Assembly: GCF_900142195.1 (NCBI RefSeq)
Contig: NZ_FRAB01000009.1
Coordinates: 30,065 to 94,064 of the forward strand
Direction of reading: 5' to 3'
DNA from: Paraburkholderia terricola
Lineage (GTDB): Bacteria; Pseudomonadota; Gammaproteobacteria; Burkholderiales; Burkholderiaceae
Length of the DNA: 64,000 nt
The position numbers were made by a program, and so were the translations under genes. The notes below the pieces were generated by a model that was not told where the DNA came from, did not search any database, and was given only the letters and a program-made list of their open reading frames with translations. Numbering within the stretch: position 1 is the first letter of the stretch; each line of letters begins with the position of its first letter. Of the stretch, positions 17,504-25,758 are shown in pieces.

Positions 17504-18240
17504 TGCGGGCCTTCGATATGCGTCACGGCGGCGCTGAACACATAGCCTTCGCTGCGCAGCGTCTTGATGTAGCGCGGCTCGCGCGCCACGTCCCGCAAAC
17601 GCTGACGCAGCCGGCTCACCAGCAGGTCGATGGAGCGGTCGAAGGCATCGGCCTGGCGGCCTTGCGTGAGATTGAGCAGCTGATCGCGCGTGAGCACGCG
17701 CTGCGGATGATCGAGGAACACGCGCAGCAGACGGTACTCCGCGCCGCTCAACGCGACCATCGTGTTCTCGGCGTCGAGCAGATGGCGCGCGGTGGTGTCG
17801 AGCCGCCAGTCGCCGAAAGCGAGCATCTGCGCCGATTCCGTGACCTCCATGCCGGGCGGCAGCATGCGCGCGCGGCGCAGCACCGCGCGAATCCGCGCCA
17901 GCAGTTCGCGCACGGCGAAGGGCTTGGGCAGATAGTCGTCCGCGCCCATTTCGAGCCCGACGATACGGTCCGCCTCCTCGTTGCGCGCCGTGAGCATCAG
18001 CACCGGCACCGCGCGGAACTTGCCCGCGCGCAGTTCGCGGCACAGCACGAGGCCATCCTCGCCTGGCATCATGAGGTCGAGCACGATCAGATCGGGCGCG
18101 CCGTGCTCCAGCACGGCGCGCATCTGCCGGCCGTTGGCGGCCAGCGAAACGCGCATGCCGTTCTTCTCCAGATAGCCCGCGAGCAGTTCGCGGATGCCGC
18201 GATCGTCGTCGACGATCAGCACGTGGTCGGTGGTTTCCAT
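17500..18240 (-). CDS. OmpR-family response regulator
   Basis: A 246-residue two-component regulator. The receiver domain has the acidic pair DDD near residues 11-13, phosphoacceptor Asp in LIVLDLMMPG (about residue 55), the Thr in VLMLTARNE and Lys in DDYLPKPF; the winged-helix DNA-binding domain ends with PRYIKTLRSEGYVF. It is coupled downstream to the kinase. AGGAGG lies 13 bases before the ATG, inside the end of the 40-residue peptide gene, so its translation may depend on reading of that gene. Confidence 0.92.
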   Translation of the reverse strand: METTDHVLIVDDDRGIRELLAGYLEKNGMRVSLAANGRQMRAVLEHGAPDLIVLDLMMPGEDGLVLCRELRAGKFRAVPVLMLTARNEEADRIVGLEMGADDYLPKPFAVRELLARIRAVLRRARMLPPGMEVTESAQMLAFGDWRLDTTARHLLDAENTMVALSGAEYRLLRVFLDHPQRVLTRDQLLNLTQGRQADAFDRSIDLLVSRLRQRLRDVAREPRYIKTLRSEGYVFSAAVTHIEGPQ

Positions 18241-18247
18241 CGACAGC

Positions 18248-18370
18248 TCATTGCCTCCTGCGTTTCATCTGCACCCGGCTCGCATTGACCAGTTCGCACT
18301 GCACGGGGTGCGCCATTTCCGCCGCGACGCCGCCCGCGAGGAAGGCGAGGATCGCAAGCAGCCGCTTCAT
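18248..18370 (-). CDS. 40-residue exported peptide in two-component operon
   Basis: This short frame encodes a 40-residue peptide: MKRL start, hydrophobic core LLAILAFLAGGVAA, then about 23 polar residues with one Cys and the basic end KRRRQ. Its ATG overlaps the stop of the GFA-family gene (ATGA) and its stop lies seven bases before the response regulator start, so it fills the gap in an otherwise coupled operon. The composition is that of a signal peptide or single-span membrane peptide. It could be a periplasmic ligand, a kinase modulator, or merely a leader that sustains coupling. No homologue is known to me. Confidence 0.5.
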   Translation of the reverse strand: MKRLLAILAFLAGGVAAEMAHPVQCELVNASRVQMKRRRQ

Positions 18371-18747
18371 GCGTCCTCCACGACGGACAGACTCGCACCG
18401 TCGTTGACGCCGGCATCCAGCGTATACGGATCGACGCCTTCAAGGCAACCGATGTTCGCACGCCACAGGTGCGGGTCCTTGCGCGTCTGATGAAACGGAT
18501 AGATGCCGCAATGCTTGCAGAAGTAATGCCGGGCGACGCGCGTATTGAACTGATACAGCGTGAGCGCGTCCTCACCGCTCAGGATGTTCAGCGCGCCCGC
18601 CGCGAACGGCGGCGTCATCAGCGCGCCCTTGCGCCGGCACAGGCTGCAATTGCAGCGGGCGGCAGGCGTGACGGCGGTGCGCACTTCGAATCGGACGGCG
18701 CCGCAATGACAGGCTCCCTTCAGCGGTTCGTGGCTTTCGTGACTCAT
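18367..18747 (-). CDS. GFA/CENP-V family zinc protein
   Basis: A 126-residue protein of the glutathione-dependent formaldehyde-activating family. The zinc-binding cysteines appear as CHCGAVRF (residues 13-16), CNCSLCRRKG (33-38) and CKHCGIYPFH (77-80), the full family set. GGGGAG before the ATG is a strong ribosome site. It is the first gene of the chain leading through the 40-residue peptide to the two-component system. Members bind glutathione or zinc; direct formaldehyde chemistry is not secure for the family. Confidence 0.85.
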   Translation of the reverse strand: MSHESHEPLKGACHCGAVRFEVRTAVTPAARCNCSLCRRKGALMTPPFAAGALNILSGEDALTLYQFNTRVARHYFCKHCGIYPFHQTRKDPHLWRANIGCLEGVDPYTLDAGVNDGASLSVVEDA

Positions 18748-18860
18748 ACGGCTCCCCTCGATAAGCGATGACTGCGTTATAGCGGAGCGTCACGCGCGAA
18801 TTGTGTCCCAATGTATCCGGCCTGCCGCGCTACACAAAACATTGCACAGGCGGGGTTTCG

Positions 18861-18895
18861 CCGACACAAGCCGGATACGTGCGGGCGTTTCAATA
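18861..18895 (+). promoter_or_regulatory. Shared upstream element A (thioredoxin gene)
   Basis: CCGACACAAGCCGGATAC at 18861-18878, followed by GCG-TTTCAATAG, lies 65 bases before the thioredoxin-like start. The same element with one base change occurs before ohr (19575-19592, followed by GCGCTTTAATCAG). Further upstream both regions also share GTATC and a TTGCA element at comparable spacing. This suggests a common promoter or regulator site, but I cannot name the sigma factor. Confidence 0.45.
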
Positions 18896-18943
18896 GCAGC
18901 CATGCCACTCCCTTCGACCCTTGCGCACTTTAAGGACTTTGAT

Positions 18944-19474
18944 ATGGTCACCACGCTCAAGACATTGACCGCCGCCGCCGTGTTGGCCGCCGCCGCGGCC
19001 AGCAGCGGCGCCGCGCTGGCCGACACGCCCGCCACGAGCCTCCCCGCGCCGGAATTCACCGGCATCGACACATGGCTCAACAGCGAGCCGCTGACCTTGC
19101 AGCAGTTGCGCGGCAAGGTCGTGCTCGTCGACTTCTGGACTTACACCTGCATCAACTGCATTCACACGCTGCCTTACGTCAAAAGCTGGAATCAGAAATA
19201 CAAGGATCAGGGTCTTGCGGTGATCGGCGTGCATACGCCCGAGTATCCGTTCGAGCGCAGCACGGAAAACGTCAAGACCGCCATCAAGCGCTTCGGCATT
19301 ACGTACCCGGTCGCGCAGGACAACGAGTACGCGACGTGGAGCGCCTATCACAACCAGTATTGGCCCGCGCTCTACCTGATCGACAAGAAAGGACGGGTGG
19401 TCTACACACACTTCGGCGAAGGCGATTACGCCGAAACCGAGTCGGCGATCAAGGCATTGCTGGCGCAAAAGTGA
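18944..19474 (+). CDS. Exported TlpA/DipZ-like thioredoxin protein
   Basis: A 176-residue periplasmic redox protein. Signal peptide at residues 1-26 (hydrophobic Ala-rich core ending ALADTPA), then a thioredoxin fold with active site WTYTCINCIHTLPY (CINC), the PEF strand, and the cis-Pro region near NQYWPALYLID. It resembles the C-terminal thioredoxin domain of DipZ-type proteins, here stand-alone. The ATG at 18944 follows AAGGA; an upstream in-frame ATG at 18902 lacks a ribosome site. Likely reduces periplasmic disulfides or peroxidised thiols. It is transcribed toward ohr and shares upstream sequence with it. Confidence 0.88.
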   Translation: MVTTLKTLTAAAVLAAAAASSGAALADTPATSLPAPEFTGIDTWLNSEPLTLQQLRGKVVLVDFWTYTCINCIHTLPYVKSWNQKYKDQGLAVIGVHTPEYPFERSTENVKTAIKRFGITYPVAQDNEYATWSAYHNQYWPALYLIDKKGRVVYTHFGEGDYAETESAIKALLAQK

Positions 19475-19560
19475 CCGCGCGTGCGCGGTTCGAGCGCGGA
19501 TTCGTATCGCAACGTATCGGCGGGTTGTACGGACACAGAACCTTGCAATAGTCCGTTATG

Positions 19561-19588
19561 CCGACACGAGCCGGCCGACACGAGCCGG
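19561..19588 (+). repeat. 14-bp tandem repeat in shared element B (ohr)
   Basis: CCGACACGAGCCGG occurs twice head to tail (19561-19574 and 19575-19588), then ATACCTCGGCGCGCTTTAATCAG. It corresponds to element A before the thioredoxin gene except that the core is duplicated. It lies 140 bases before the ohr start and is probably part of that gene's control region. Confidence 0.5.
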
Positions 19589-19728
19589 ATACCTCGGCGC
19601 GCTTTAATCAGGCAACGGCGGATAGCAGACGAACGCCACGCGCGGCGCGGCTATCCGGGCGTTTTATTTCCGTTTTTTTGTCAGTCCGTTCAGGGACTGT
19701 CGCCCCTCAACTTCACGAAGGCATCGTC

Positions 19729-20142
19729 ATGACGCAAGAAAAAGTGCTGTACACAGGCAAGACCCACACGACCGGCGGCCGGGACGGCGCATCGCGCAGT
19801 TCCGACGGCCGTCTCGACATCAAGCTCACGAGTCCGGGCGCGTCGGGCGCCGGCACCAATCCCGAGCAGTTGTTCGCGGCGGGCTGGTCCGCCTGCTTCC
19901 TCGGCGCGATCGGATTGGCCGCTGCGCGAATGAAAGTCGCCGTTCCCGCGGACACCGCCGTCGACACCGAAGTGGATCTCGTCGTGGCGGACAACGCCTA
20001 CTTCCTGCGGGCGCGCTTGAACGTCAGCCTGCCGGGTCTGGACCGCGAGGTCGCGCAAGCGCTCGCGAACACCGCGCATCAAACGTGTCCGTATTCGAAG
20101 GCGACGCGCGGCAATATCGACGTGGTCATCAACGTGATTTGA
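19729..20142 (+). CDS. ohr: Organic hydroperoxide resistance protein
   Basis: A 137-residue Ohr-type thiol peroxidase. The two redox cysteines are in GWSACFLGA and HQTCPYSKATRGN, as in Ohr; these reduce organic and lipid hydroperoxides using lipoyl-linked electrons. The opening KVLYTGKTHTTGGRDG is typical of the family. The ATG at 19729 is chosen because the upstream part of the longer frame shows no family resemblance. No ohrR (MarR) gene is adjacent, so the usual regulator is missing here; the shared element with the thioredoxin gene suggests a different control. Confidence 0.92.
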   Translation: MTQEKVLYTGKTHTTGGRDGASRSSDGRLDIKLTSPGASGAGTNPEQLFAAGWSACFLGAIGLAAARMKVAVPADTAVDTEVDLVVADNAYFLRARLNVSLPGLDREVAQALANTAHQTCPYSKATRGNIDVVINVI

Positions 20143-20187
20143 GCGGGACAGTGCGTGCCCCACGCGACGGCGAATCGTGTCGTCGCG

Positions 20188-20221
20188 GCCGGCTTGCACC
20201 TGCTGGCCGGTGCAAGCCGGC
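20188..20221. terminator. Bidirectional hairpin between ohr and prpF
   Basis: A perfect 13-bp stem (GCCGGCTTGCACC with GGTGCAAGCCGGC) and an 8-base loop lies between the convergent ohr and prpF genes. No long T-run follows on either side, but stem strength and position fit a bidirectional terminator. Confidence 0.6.
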
Positions 20222-20244
20222 TCAGTTGCGGCGTCGCGTGTCCG

Positions 20245-21432
20245 TCAAGCCGGCGGGGGCACGCGCACCCACCCTTCCATCAGCACCCGCGCGCTACGGC
20301 TCATGATGGCCTTGGTGACGGTCCACTCGTCGCCGTTGCGGCTCGCTTGCGCTCCCACGCGCAACGTGCCGGACGGATGCCCGAAGCGCACCGCCTCGCG
20401 CGCGCCGCCGCCGGCGGCGAGATTCACGAGCGTGCCCGGAATCGCGGCCGCCGTGCCGATCGCCACCGCGGCCGTGCCCATCATCGCGTGATGCAGCTTG
20501 CCCATCGACATCGCCCGCACCAGCAGATCCACATCGCCCGCGCCGATGCGCTTGCCGCTCGACGCCACGTAGTCGGCGGGCTTGGCGACGAAGGCGATTT
20601 TCGGCGTGTGCTGACGCGTCGCGATCTCATCGAGATGCTCGATGAGGCCCATGCGCAGCGCGCCGTGCGCGCGGATCGTCTCGAACATCGCCAGCGCTTT
20701 TTCGTCGCTGTTGATGGCGTCCTGCAACTCGGTGCCCCGATAGCCGATCGCTGCCGCCTCCACGAAGATGGTGGGAATGCCGGCGTTGATCATCGTCGCC
20801 TTCAGCGTGCCGACGCCCGGCACTTCGAGGTCGTCGACCAGATTGCCGGTCGGGAACATCGAGCCGCCCGCGCCTTCTTCTTCCGCGGCCGGGTCCATGA
20901 ATTCGAGTTGCACCTCGGCGGCGGGAAACGTGACGCCGTCGAGTTCGAAGTCGCCGGTTTCCTGCACCGCGCCGTCGGTCATCGGCACGTGGCCGATGAT
21001 CGTCTTGCCGATATTCGCCTGCCAGATGCGCACGACCGCCACGCCGTCGCGCGGAACGCGGCTCGGGTCGACGAGGCCCGCGCCGATCGCGAACGGTCCC
21101 ACGGCGGCCGAGAGATTGCCGCAGTTGCCGCTCCAGTCGACGAACGCCTTGTCGATCGAGACCTGGCCGAACAGGTAATCCACGTCGTGATCGGGCTTGC
21201 TGCTTTTGGCGATGATCACCGTCTTGCTGGTGCTCGACGTCGCGCCGCCCATGCCGTCGATCTGCTTGCCGTACGGGTCGGGGCTGCCGATCACGCGCAG
21301 CAGCAGCGCGTCGCGCGCCGCGCCCGGCGCTTGCGCGGCTTCGGGCAAATCCTGCAGGCGAAAGAACACGCCTTTACTGGTGCCGCCACGCATGTAGGTG
21401 GCCGGAATCTTGATCTGAGGCTGGTGGGCCAT
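20245..21432 (-). CDS. prpF: 2-methylaconitate cis-trans isomerase PrpF
   Basis: A 395-residue cytoplasmic isomerase. It begins QIKIPATYMRGGTSKGVFF, the PrpF opening with the MRGGTSKG loop, and contains DGMGGATSSTSKTVII and the SGNCGNLSAAVGPFAI region of the DAP-epimerase-like fold. PrpF lets AcnD work in the methylcitrate cycle by isomerising its product 2-methyl-trans-aconitate to the cis form. It follows acnD by 31 bases, in the same direction, as the last gene of the prpC-acnD-prpF group. Confidence 0.95.
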   Translation of the reverse strand: MAHQPQIKIPATYMRGGTSKGVFFRLQDLPEAAQAPGAARDALLLRVIGSPDPYGKQIDGMGGATSSTSKTVIIAKSSKPDHDVDYLFGQVSIDKAFVDWSGNCGNLSAAVGPFAIGAGLVDPSRVPRDGVAVVRIWQANIGKTIIGHVPMTDGAVQETGDFELDGVTFPAAEVQLEFMDPAAEEEGAGGSMFPTGNLVDDLEVPGVGTLKATMINAGIPTIFVEAAAIGYRGTELQDAINSDEKALAMFETIRAHGALRMGLIEHLDEIATRQHTPKIAFVAKPADYVASSGKRIGAGDVDLLVRAMSMGKLHHAMMGTAAVAIGTAAAIPGTLVNLAAGGGAREAVRFGHPSGTLRVGAQASRNGDEWTVTKAIMSRSARVLMEGWVRVPPPA

Positions 21433-21463
21433 GTTGATGGTGTCCTGGTTGGCGTCTTGTTGA

Positions 21464-24061
21464 TCAAGCCGCCGCTTTCGACGATTCGAGAAAGTCCTGC
21501 GCGAAGCGCTGCAACACGCCGCCGGCTTCGTAAATAGAGACTTCCTCGGCGGTATCGAGCCGGCACGTCACCGGCACATCCACGCGCTCCCCGTTCCTGC
21601 GATGAATCACCAGCGTGAGGTCGGCGCGCGGCTTGCGCTCGCCGATCACGTCGAAGGTTTCCGTGCCGTCGATGGCGAGCGTGATGCGGTTCACGCCGGG
21701 CTTGAACTCCAGCGGCAACACGCCCATGCCCACCAGATTCGTGCGGTGAATGCGCTCGAAGCCTTCCGCGACGATCGCTTCCGCGCCGGCAAGACGCACG
21801 CCCTTGGCCGCCCAGTCGCGCGACGAACCCTGGCCGTAGTCGGCCCCGGCGATCACGATCAGCGGCTGCTTGCGCTCCATGTAGGTTTCAATCGCTTCCC
21901 ACATGCGCGTGACCTTGCCCTCCGGTTCGATGCGAGCCAGCGAGCCGGCCTTCACCTTGCCGTCTTCCAGCACCATCTCGTTCTTCAGCGTCGGGTTCGC
22001 GAAGGTGGCGCGCTGCGCGGTGAGGTGGTCGCCACGATGCGTCGCGTACGAATTGAAGTCCTCTTCCGGCAAGCCCATTTTTGCGAGGTATTCGCCCGAG
22101 GCGCTGTCCGCCAGGATCGCGTTGGACGGCGACAGGTGGTCGGTGGTGATGTTGTCGCCGAGCACCGCGAGCGGGCGCATGCCCTTAAGCGTGCGCTCGC
22201 CGGCGAGCGCGCCTTCCCAGTACGGCGGACGGCGAATGTAGGTGCTCATCGGCCGCCAGTCGTAGAGCGGATTCGCTTTCTCGCCGGTGTCGACGGAAAC
22301 CGCGAACATCGGCTCGTACACCTTGCGGAACTGTTCCGGCTTCACGCTCGACGCGACCACCGCGTCGATCTCCTCATCCGACGGCCAGATGTCCTTCAGC
22401 GTGACGGCATGGCCGTCGGCGTCGATACCGAGCACGTCCTTTTCGATGTCGAAGCGGATCGTCCCCGCGATCGCATACGCCACCACCAGCGGCGGCGAAG
22501 CCAGAAACGCCTGCTTCGCATACGGATGAATACGGCCGTCGAAGTTGCGGTTGCCGGACAGCACGGCGGTCGCATACAGATCGCGCTCGACGATTTCTTT
22601 CTGGATCGCCGGGTCCAGCGCGCCCGACATGCCGTTGCACGACGTGCACGCATACGCGACCACGCCGAAGCCGAGTTGCTCCAGTTCCGGCAGCAGCCCC
22701 GCTTCTTCCAGATACAGCGTGACCGCCTTCGAGCCCGGCGCGAGCGAAGTCTTCGCCCACGGCTTGCGCGTGAGTCCGCGCCGGTTCGCGTTGCGCGCCA
22801 GCAGCCCGGCGGCGATCATGTTGCGCGGGTTGTTGGTATTCGTGCAACTCGTGATCGCGGCGATGATCACCGCGCCGTCCGGCATCAGGCCCGGCTCGTT
22901 CTCCACCTTGCCGCTGATGCCGCGCGCGGCGAGTTCGGACACCGGCAAGCGGCGATGCGGATTCGACGGACCGGCCAGCGTGCGCACCACGCTGGAGAGA
23001 TCGAACTTCAGCACGCGCTCGTAGTCGGCGTTCTTCAGGCTATCCGCCCACAGGCCGGTTTCCTTCGCGTAAGTCTCGACCAGCTTGACCAGTTCGTCGT
23101 CGCGGCCCGTGAGCTTGAGGTACTTGATGGTCTGCCCGTCGATGTAGAACATCGCGGCGGTGGCGCCGAATTCGGGCGCCATGTTGGCGATGGTCGCGCG
23201 GTCGCCCAAGGTCAGCCGCGCCGTGCCTTCGCCGAAGAACTCCAGATACGCGCCGACCACTTTTTCGTTGCGCAGGAATTCGGTCAACGAGAGCACCACG
23301 TCGGTCGCCGTGATGCCCTCGCCCGGCTTGCCCGTCAGTTCCACGCCGACGATGTCCGGCAGGCGCATATACGACGCGCGGCCCAGCATCACGCTTTCGG
23401 CTTCGAGACCGCCCACGCCGATCGCGATCACGCCGAGCGCGTCGACCATCGGCGTATGCGAATCGGTGCCCACCAGCGTATCGGGAAAGGCCACGCCGTC
23501 GCTCACCTGCACCACCGGGCTCATGCGCTCCAGATTGATCTGATGCAGGATGCCGTTGCCCGGCGGAATCACGTCGACGTTCCTGAACGCGCGCTTGGTC
23601 CAGTTGATGAAATCGAAGCGGTCTTCATTGCGACGGTCTTCGATCGCGCGGTTCTTCGCGAACGCGTCGGGATCGAAGCCGCCGCACTCGACGGCGAGCG
23701 AATGATCCACCACGAGTTGCGTGGGGACCACCGGGTTGACCAGCGCCGGATCGCCGCCTTGCGCGGCGATTGCGTCGCGCAGACCGGCGAGGTCGACCAG
23801 CGCGGTCTGACCGAGAATGTCATGACACACCACGCGCGCCGGAAACCACGGGAAATCCAGCTCGCGCTTGCGTTCGATGATCTGCTTGAGCGACGCGACG
23901 AGCGTCACCGGATCGCAGCGGCGCACCAGGTTTTCGGCCAGCACGCGGGACGTGTACGGCAGCGTGTCGTAAGCGCCGGGCTGGATCGCGTCGACGGCGG
24001 CGCGCGTGTCGAAGAAATCGAGCCGGGTGCCGGGAAGGCGTTTGCGGTTTGCAGTATTCAT
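21464..24061 (-). CDS. acnD: Fe/S-dependent 2-methylcitrate dehydratase AcnD
   Basis: An 865-residue aconitase-superfamily enzyme converting 2-methylcitrate toward 2-methylaconitate. The cluster ligands are seen in AITSCTNTNNP (about residue 405) and YACTSCNGMSG (about 471 and 474), and the swivelling domain has GADYGQGSSRDWAAKG. Length and pairing with prpF identify it as AcnD rather than AcnA. I use ATG 24061 (MNTANRKRLPGT); the longer frame adds a Pro/Arg stretch unlike the family. It lies 307 bases after prpC, and that gap carries an intrinsic terminator. Confidence 0.94.
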   Translation of the reverse strand: MNTANRKRLPGTRLDFFDTRAAVDAIQPGAYDTLPYTSRVLAENLVRRCDPVTLVASLKQIIERKRELDFPWFPARVVCHDILGQTALVDLAGLRDAIAAQGGDPALVNPVVPTQLVVDHSLAVECGGFDPDAFAKNRAIEDRRNEDRFDFINWTKRAFRNVDVIPPGNGILHQINLERMSPVVQVSDGVAFPDTLVGTDSHTPMVDALGVIAIGVGGLEAESVMLGRASYMRLPDIVGVELTGKPGEGITATDVVLSLTEFLRNEKVVGAYLEFFGEGTARLTLGDRATIANMAPEFGATAAMFYIDGQTIKYLKLTGRDDELVKLVETYAKETGLWADSLKNADYERVLKFDLSSVVRTLAGPSNPHRRLPVSELAARGISGKVENEPGLMPDGAVIIAAITSCTNTNNPRNMIAAGLLARNANRRGLTRKPWAKTSLAPGSKAVTLYLEEAGLLPELEQLGFGVVAYACTSCNGMSGALDPAIQKEIVERDLYATAVLSGNRNFDGRIHPYAKQAFLASPPLVVAYAIAGTIRFDIEKDVLGIDADGHAVTLKDIWPSDEEIDAVVASSVKPEQFRKVYEPMFAVSVDTGEKANPLYDWRPMSTYIRRPPYWEGALAGERTLKGMRPLAVLGDNITTDHLSPSNAILADSASGEYLAKMGLPEEDFNSYATHRGDHLTAQRATFANPTLKNEMVLEDGKVKAGSLARIEPEGKVTRMWEAIETYMERKQPLIVIAGADYGQGSSRDWAAKGVRLAGAEAIVAEGFERIHRTNLVGMGVLPLEFKPGVNRITLAIDGTETFDVIGERKPRADLTLVIHRRNGERVDVPVTCRLDTAEEVSIYEAGGVLQRFAQDFLESSKAAA

Positions 24062-24368
24062 GGCTTGAGAAAAACAGTATCGATTCGGGGACGGTGGCGG
24101 CGGCCGTGGGTCACGATCCGCCACGCCTTTTCAACGCGGCGCTTCGCTGGCGGGTCGGTCAAACAGTAAGTGGAGTGTAGCTCGCGTAGCGTGCAGGTTT
24201 GCGGGCGGCTTCGTGAACGCGCTGCAAAAAACAGCCTTGGCTCGGGGTATGGGCGAACCAAGGCTTAACTTCATCGCGTCGCGCTCTTTGGACGCAATGG
24301 AGGAGCAAAGCTGGCAGCCAGGCTTTCACGCGTTCAACGTTCGCGGCTTGCGCGTTTTTCAAACGCCC
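24062..24368. other. prpC-acnD spacer
   Basis: This 307-base spacer is longer than usual for adjacent genes of one operon. It contains a small hairpin directly after the prpC stop (GCGTTT-TTC-AAACGC, 24352-24366) and a minus-strand terminator (separate entry). I see no gene and no convincing sigma-70 promoter for acnD, although TACACT-like and TTGACC-like hexamers are present without good spacing. Confidence 0.5.
24226..24265 (-). terminator. Intrinsic terminator/attenuator after prpC
   Basis: Read on the minus strand, AGCCTTGG (from 24265) pairs with CCAAGGCT (to 24233), with a 17-base loop, and is followed by G and six T (24226-24231). This is a standard Rho-independent form located between prpC and acnD. 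It should reduce read-through into acnD-prpF unless antitermination or a second promoter exists. Confidence 0.65.
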
Positions 24369-25538
24369 TTAAACCCGCTTCGCCAACGGCACGAACGGCA
24401 AATCGTCCGGTCCGGTGTAATTCGCGCTCGGCCGGATGATCTTGTTGTCGATGCGCTGCTCGATGATGTGCGCGCTCCAGCCTGCCGTGCGCGAGATCAC
24501 GAAGAGCGGCGTGAACATCGCCGTCGGCACGCCCATCATGTGGTACGAAACCGCGCTGAACCAGTCGAGATTTGGAAACATCTTTTTCACTTCAGCCATC
24601 ACTGTTTCAAGTCGCTCCGCGATGCTGAACAGCTTGGTGTTGCCCGCTTCCTTCGAGAGTTTTCGCGCGACTTCCTTGATCACCTTGTTGCGCGGATCGG
24701 AGATCGTGTACACCGGGTGGCCGAAGCCGATCACCACTTCCTTGTTCTCCACGCGACGGCGGATGTCCGCCTCGGCTTCGTCGGGTGTCGGGTAGCGCGA
24801 CTGGATCTCGAACGCGGCTTCGTTCGCGCCGCCGTGCTTCGGGCCGCGCAGCGCGCCGATCGCGCCGGTGATCGCCGAATAGATGTCCGAGCCCGTGCCC
24901 GCGATCACGCGGCCGGCGAAGGTCGACGCGTTGAACTCATGCTCCGCGTACAGGTTCAGCGACACATGCATCGCGTCGACCCACGACTTCGACGGCGCCA
25001 CGCCATGCAGCAGATGCAGGAAATGGCCGCCGATCGAGTCGTCGTCGGTTTCGACCTCGATGCGCCTGCCGTTGTGCGAGTAGTGATACCAGTAGAGCAG
25101 CATCGAGCCGAGCGAGGCCATCAGTTTGTCGGCGATGTCGCGCGCGCCCGGCAGGTTGTGATCGTCCTTTTCCGGGAGCACGGTGCCGAGCACCGAGACG
25201 CCCGTGCGCATCACGTCCATCGGATGCGCGGCGGCGGGAATCCATTCGAGCGCGGCCTTCACGTTCGCGGGCAGGCCGCGCAGCGCCTTGAGCTTCGTCT
25301 TGTAGGCGCCCAGTTCGGCCTGGGTCGGCAGTTTCTCGTGGACCAGCAGATACGCAATCTCCTCGAATTCGCACGCGCCGGCGAGGTCGAGAATGTCGTA
25401 ACCCCGGTAGTGCAGGTCGTTGCCGGTCTTGCCGACCGTGCACAGCGCCGTATTCCCCGCGGTCACGCCGGACAGCGCCACGGACTTTTTCGGTTTGAAC
25501 GCGCCCGCGTTCGGCGTGCTGTTGTCTGCTTCGCTCAT
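24369..25538 (-). CDS. prpC: 2-methylcitrate synthase PrpC
   Basis: A 389-residue cytoplasmic enzyme condensing propionyl-CoA with oxaloacetate. Citrate-synthase family residues are visible: His in [12 protein letters not shown], His in [14 protein letters not shown], and Asp in [10 protein letters not shown]. The short length and lack of an NADH-binding N-terminal domain fit PrpC rather than GltA. It is the first gene after the sigma-54 promoter and palindromic operators; the prpB gene usually found before it in this group is absent. Confidence 0.94.
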   Translation of the reverse strand: MSEADNSTPNAGAFKPKKSVALSGVTAGNTALCTVGKTGNDLHYRGYDILDLAGACEFEEIAYLLVHEKLPTQAELGAYKTKLKALRGLPANVKAALEWIPAAAHPMDVMRTGVSVLGTVLPEKDDHNLPGARDIADKLMASLGSMLLYWYHYSHNGRRIEVETDDDSIGGHFLHLLHGVAPSKSWVDAMHVSLNLYAEHEFNASTFAGRVIAGTGSDIYSAITGAIGALRGPKHGGANEAAFEIQSRYPTPDEAEADIRRRVENKEVVIGFGHPVYTISDPRNKVIKEVARKLSKEAGNTKLFSIAERLETVMAEVKKMFPNLDWFSAVSYHMMGVPTAMFTPLFVISRTAGWSAHIIEQRIDNKIIRPSANYTGPDDLPFVPLAKRV

Positions 25539-25586
25539 GAGTTCGTCTCCAGATGCATGGGGGAAGTTTTGGATGGAAGTCCAAAT

Positions 25587-25602
25587 TGCAAAGAACGGGC
25601 CA
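25587..25602 (-). promoter_or_regulatory. Sigma-54 promoter of prpC
   Basis: On the minus strand the sequence reads TGGCCCGTTCTTTGCA, with GG and GC exactly ten bases apart, close to the sigma-54 consensus TGGCACG-N4-TTGCW. Transcription would begin about 12 bases further on, some 40 bases before the prpC ATG. The divergent prpR encodes a sigma-54 activator with an intact GAFTGA motif, which supports the call. Confidence 0.8.
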
Positions 25603-25666
25603 GGCGGCGCCGAGCGGGCTAAGTGCCTGATTTCTCAAAAAAGAGCAGGCCGCCGCGCGCCGCGCC

Positions 25667-25693
25667 GAATTTCACAAATGAAATTCAAATTTC
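25667..25693. promoter_or_regulatory. Overlapping palindromes, likely PrpR binding sites
   Basis: GAATTTCACAAATGAAATTC (25667-25686) is a perfect inverted repeat with 8-bp arms. It overlaps a second palindrome, GAAATT-CA-AATTTC (25680-25693). They lie about 65-105 bases upstream of the sigma-54 promoter and 66-92 bases before prpR, a normal place for an activator's enhancer site and for autoregulation. The A/T-rich sequence stands out from the GC-rich surroundings. Confidence 0.7.
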
Positions 25694-25758
25694 AAATCAG
25701 AAACCGATGCGCGCATAATGACGGCACCCGTAAGCAGCCTCGCAGGAGCCGTCCGACC

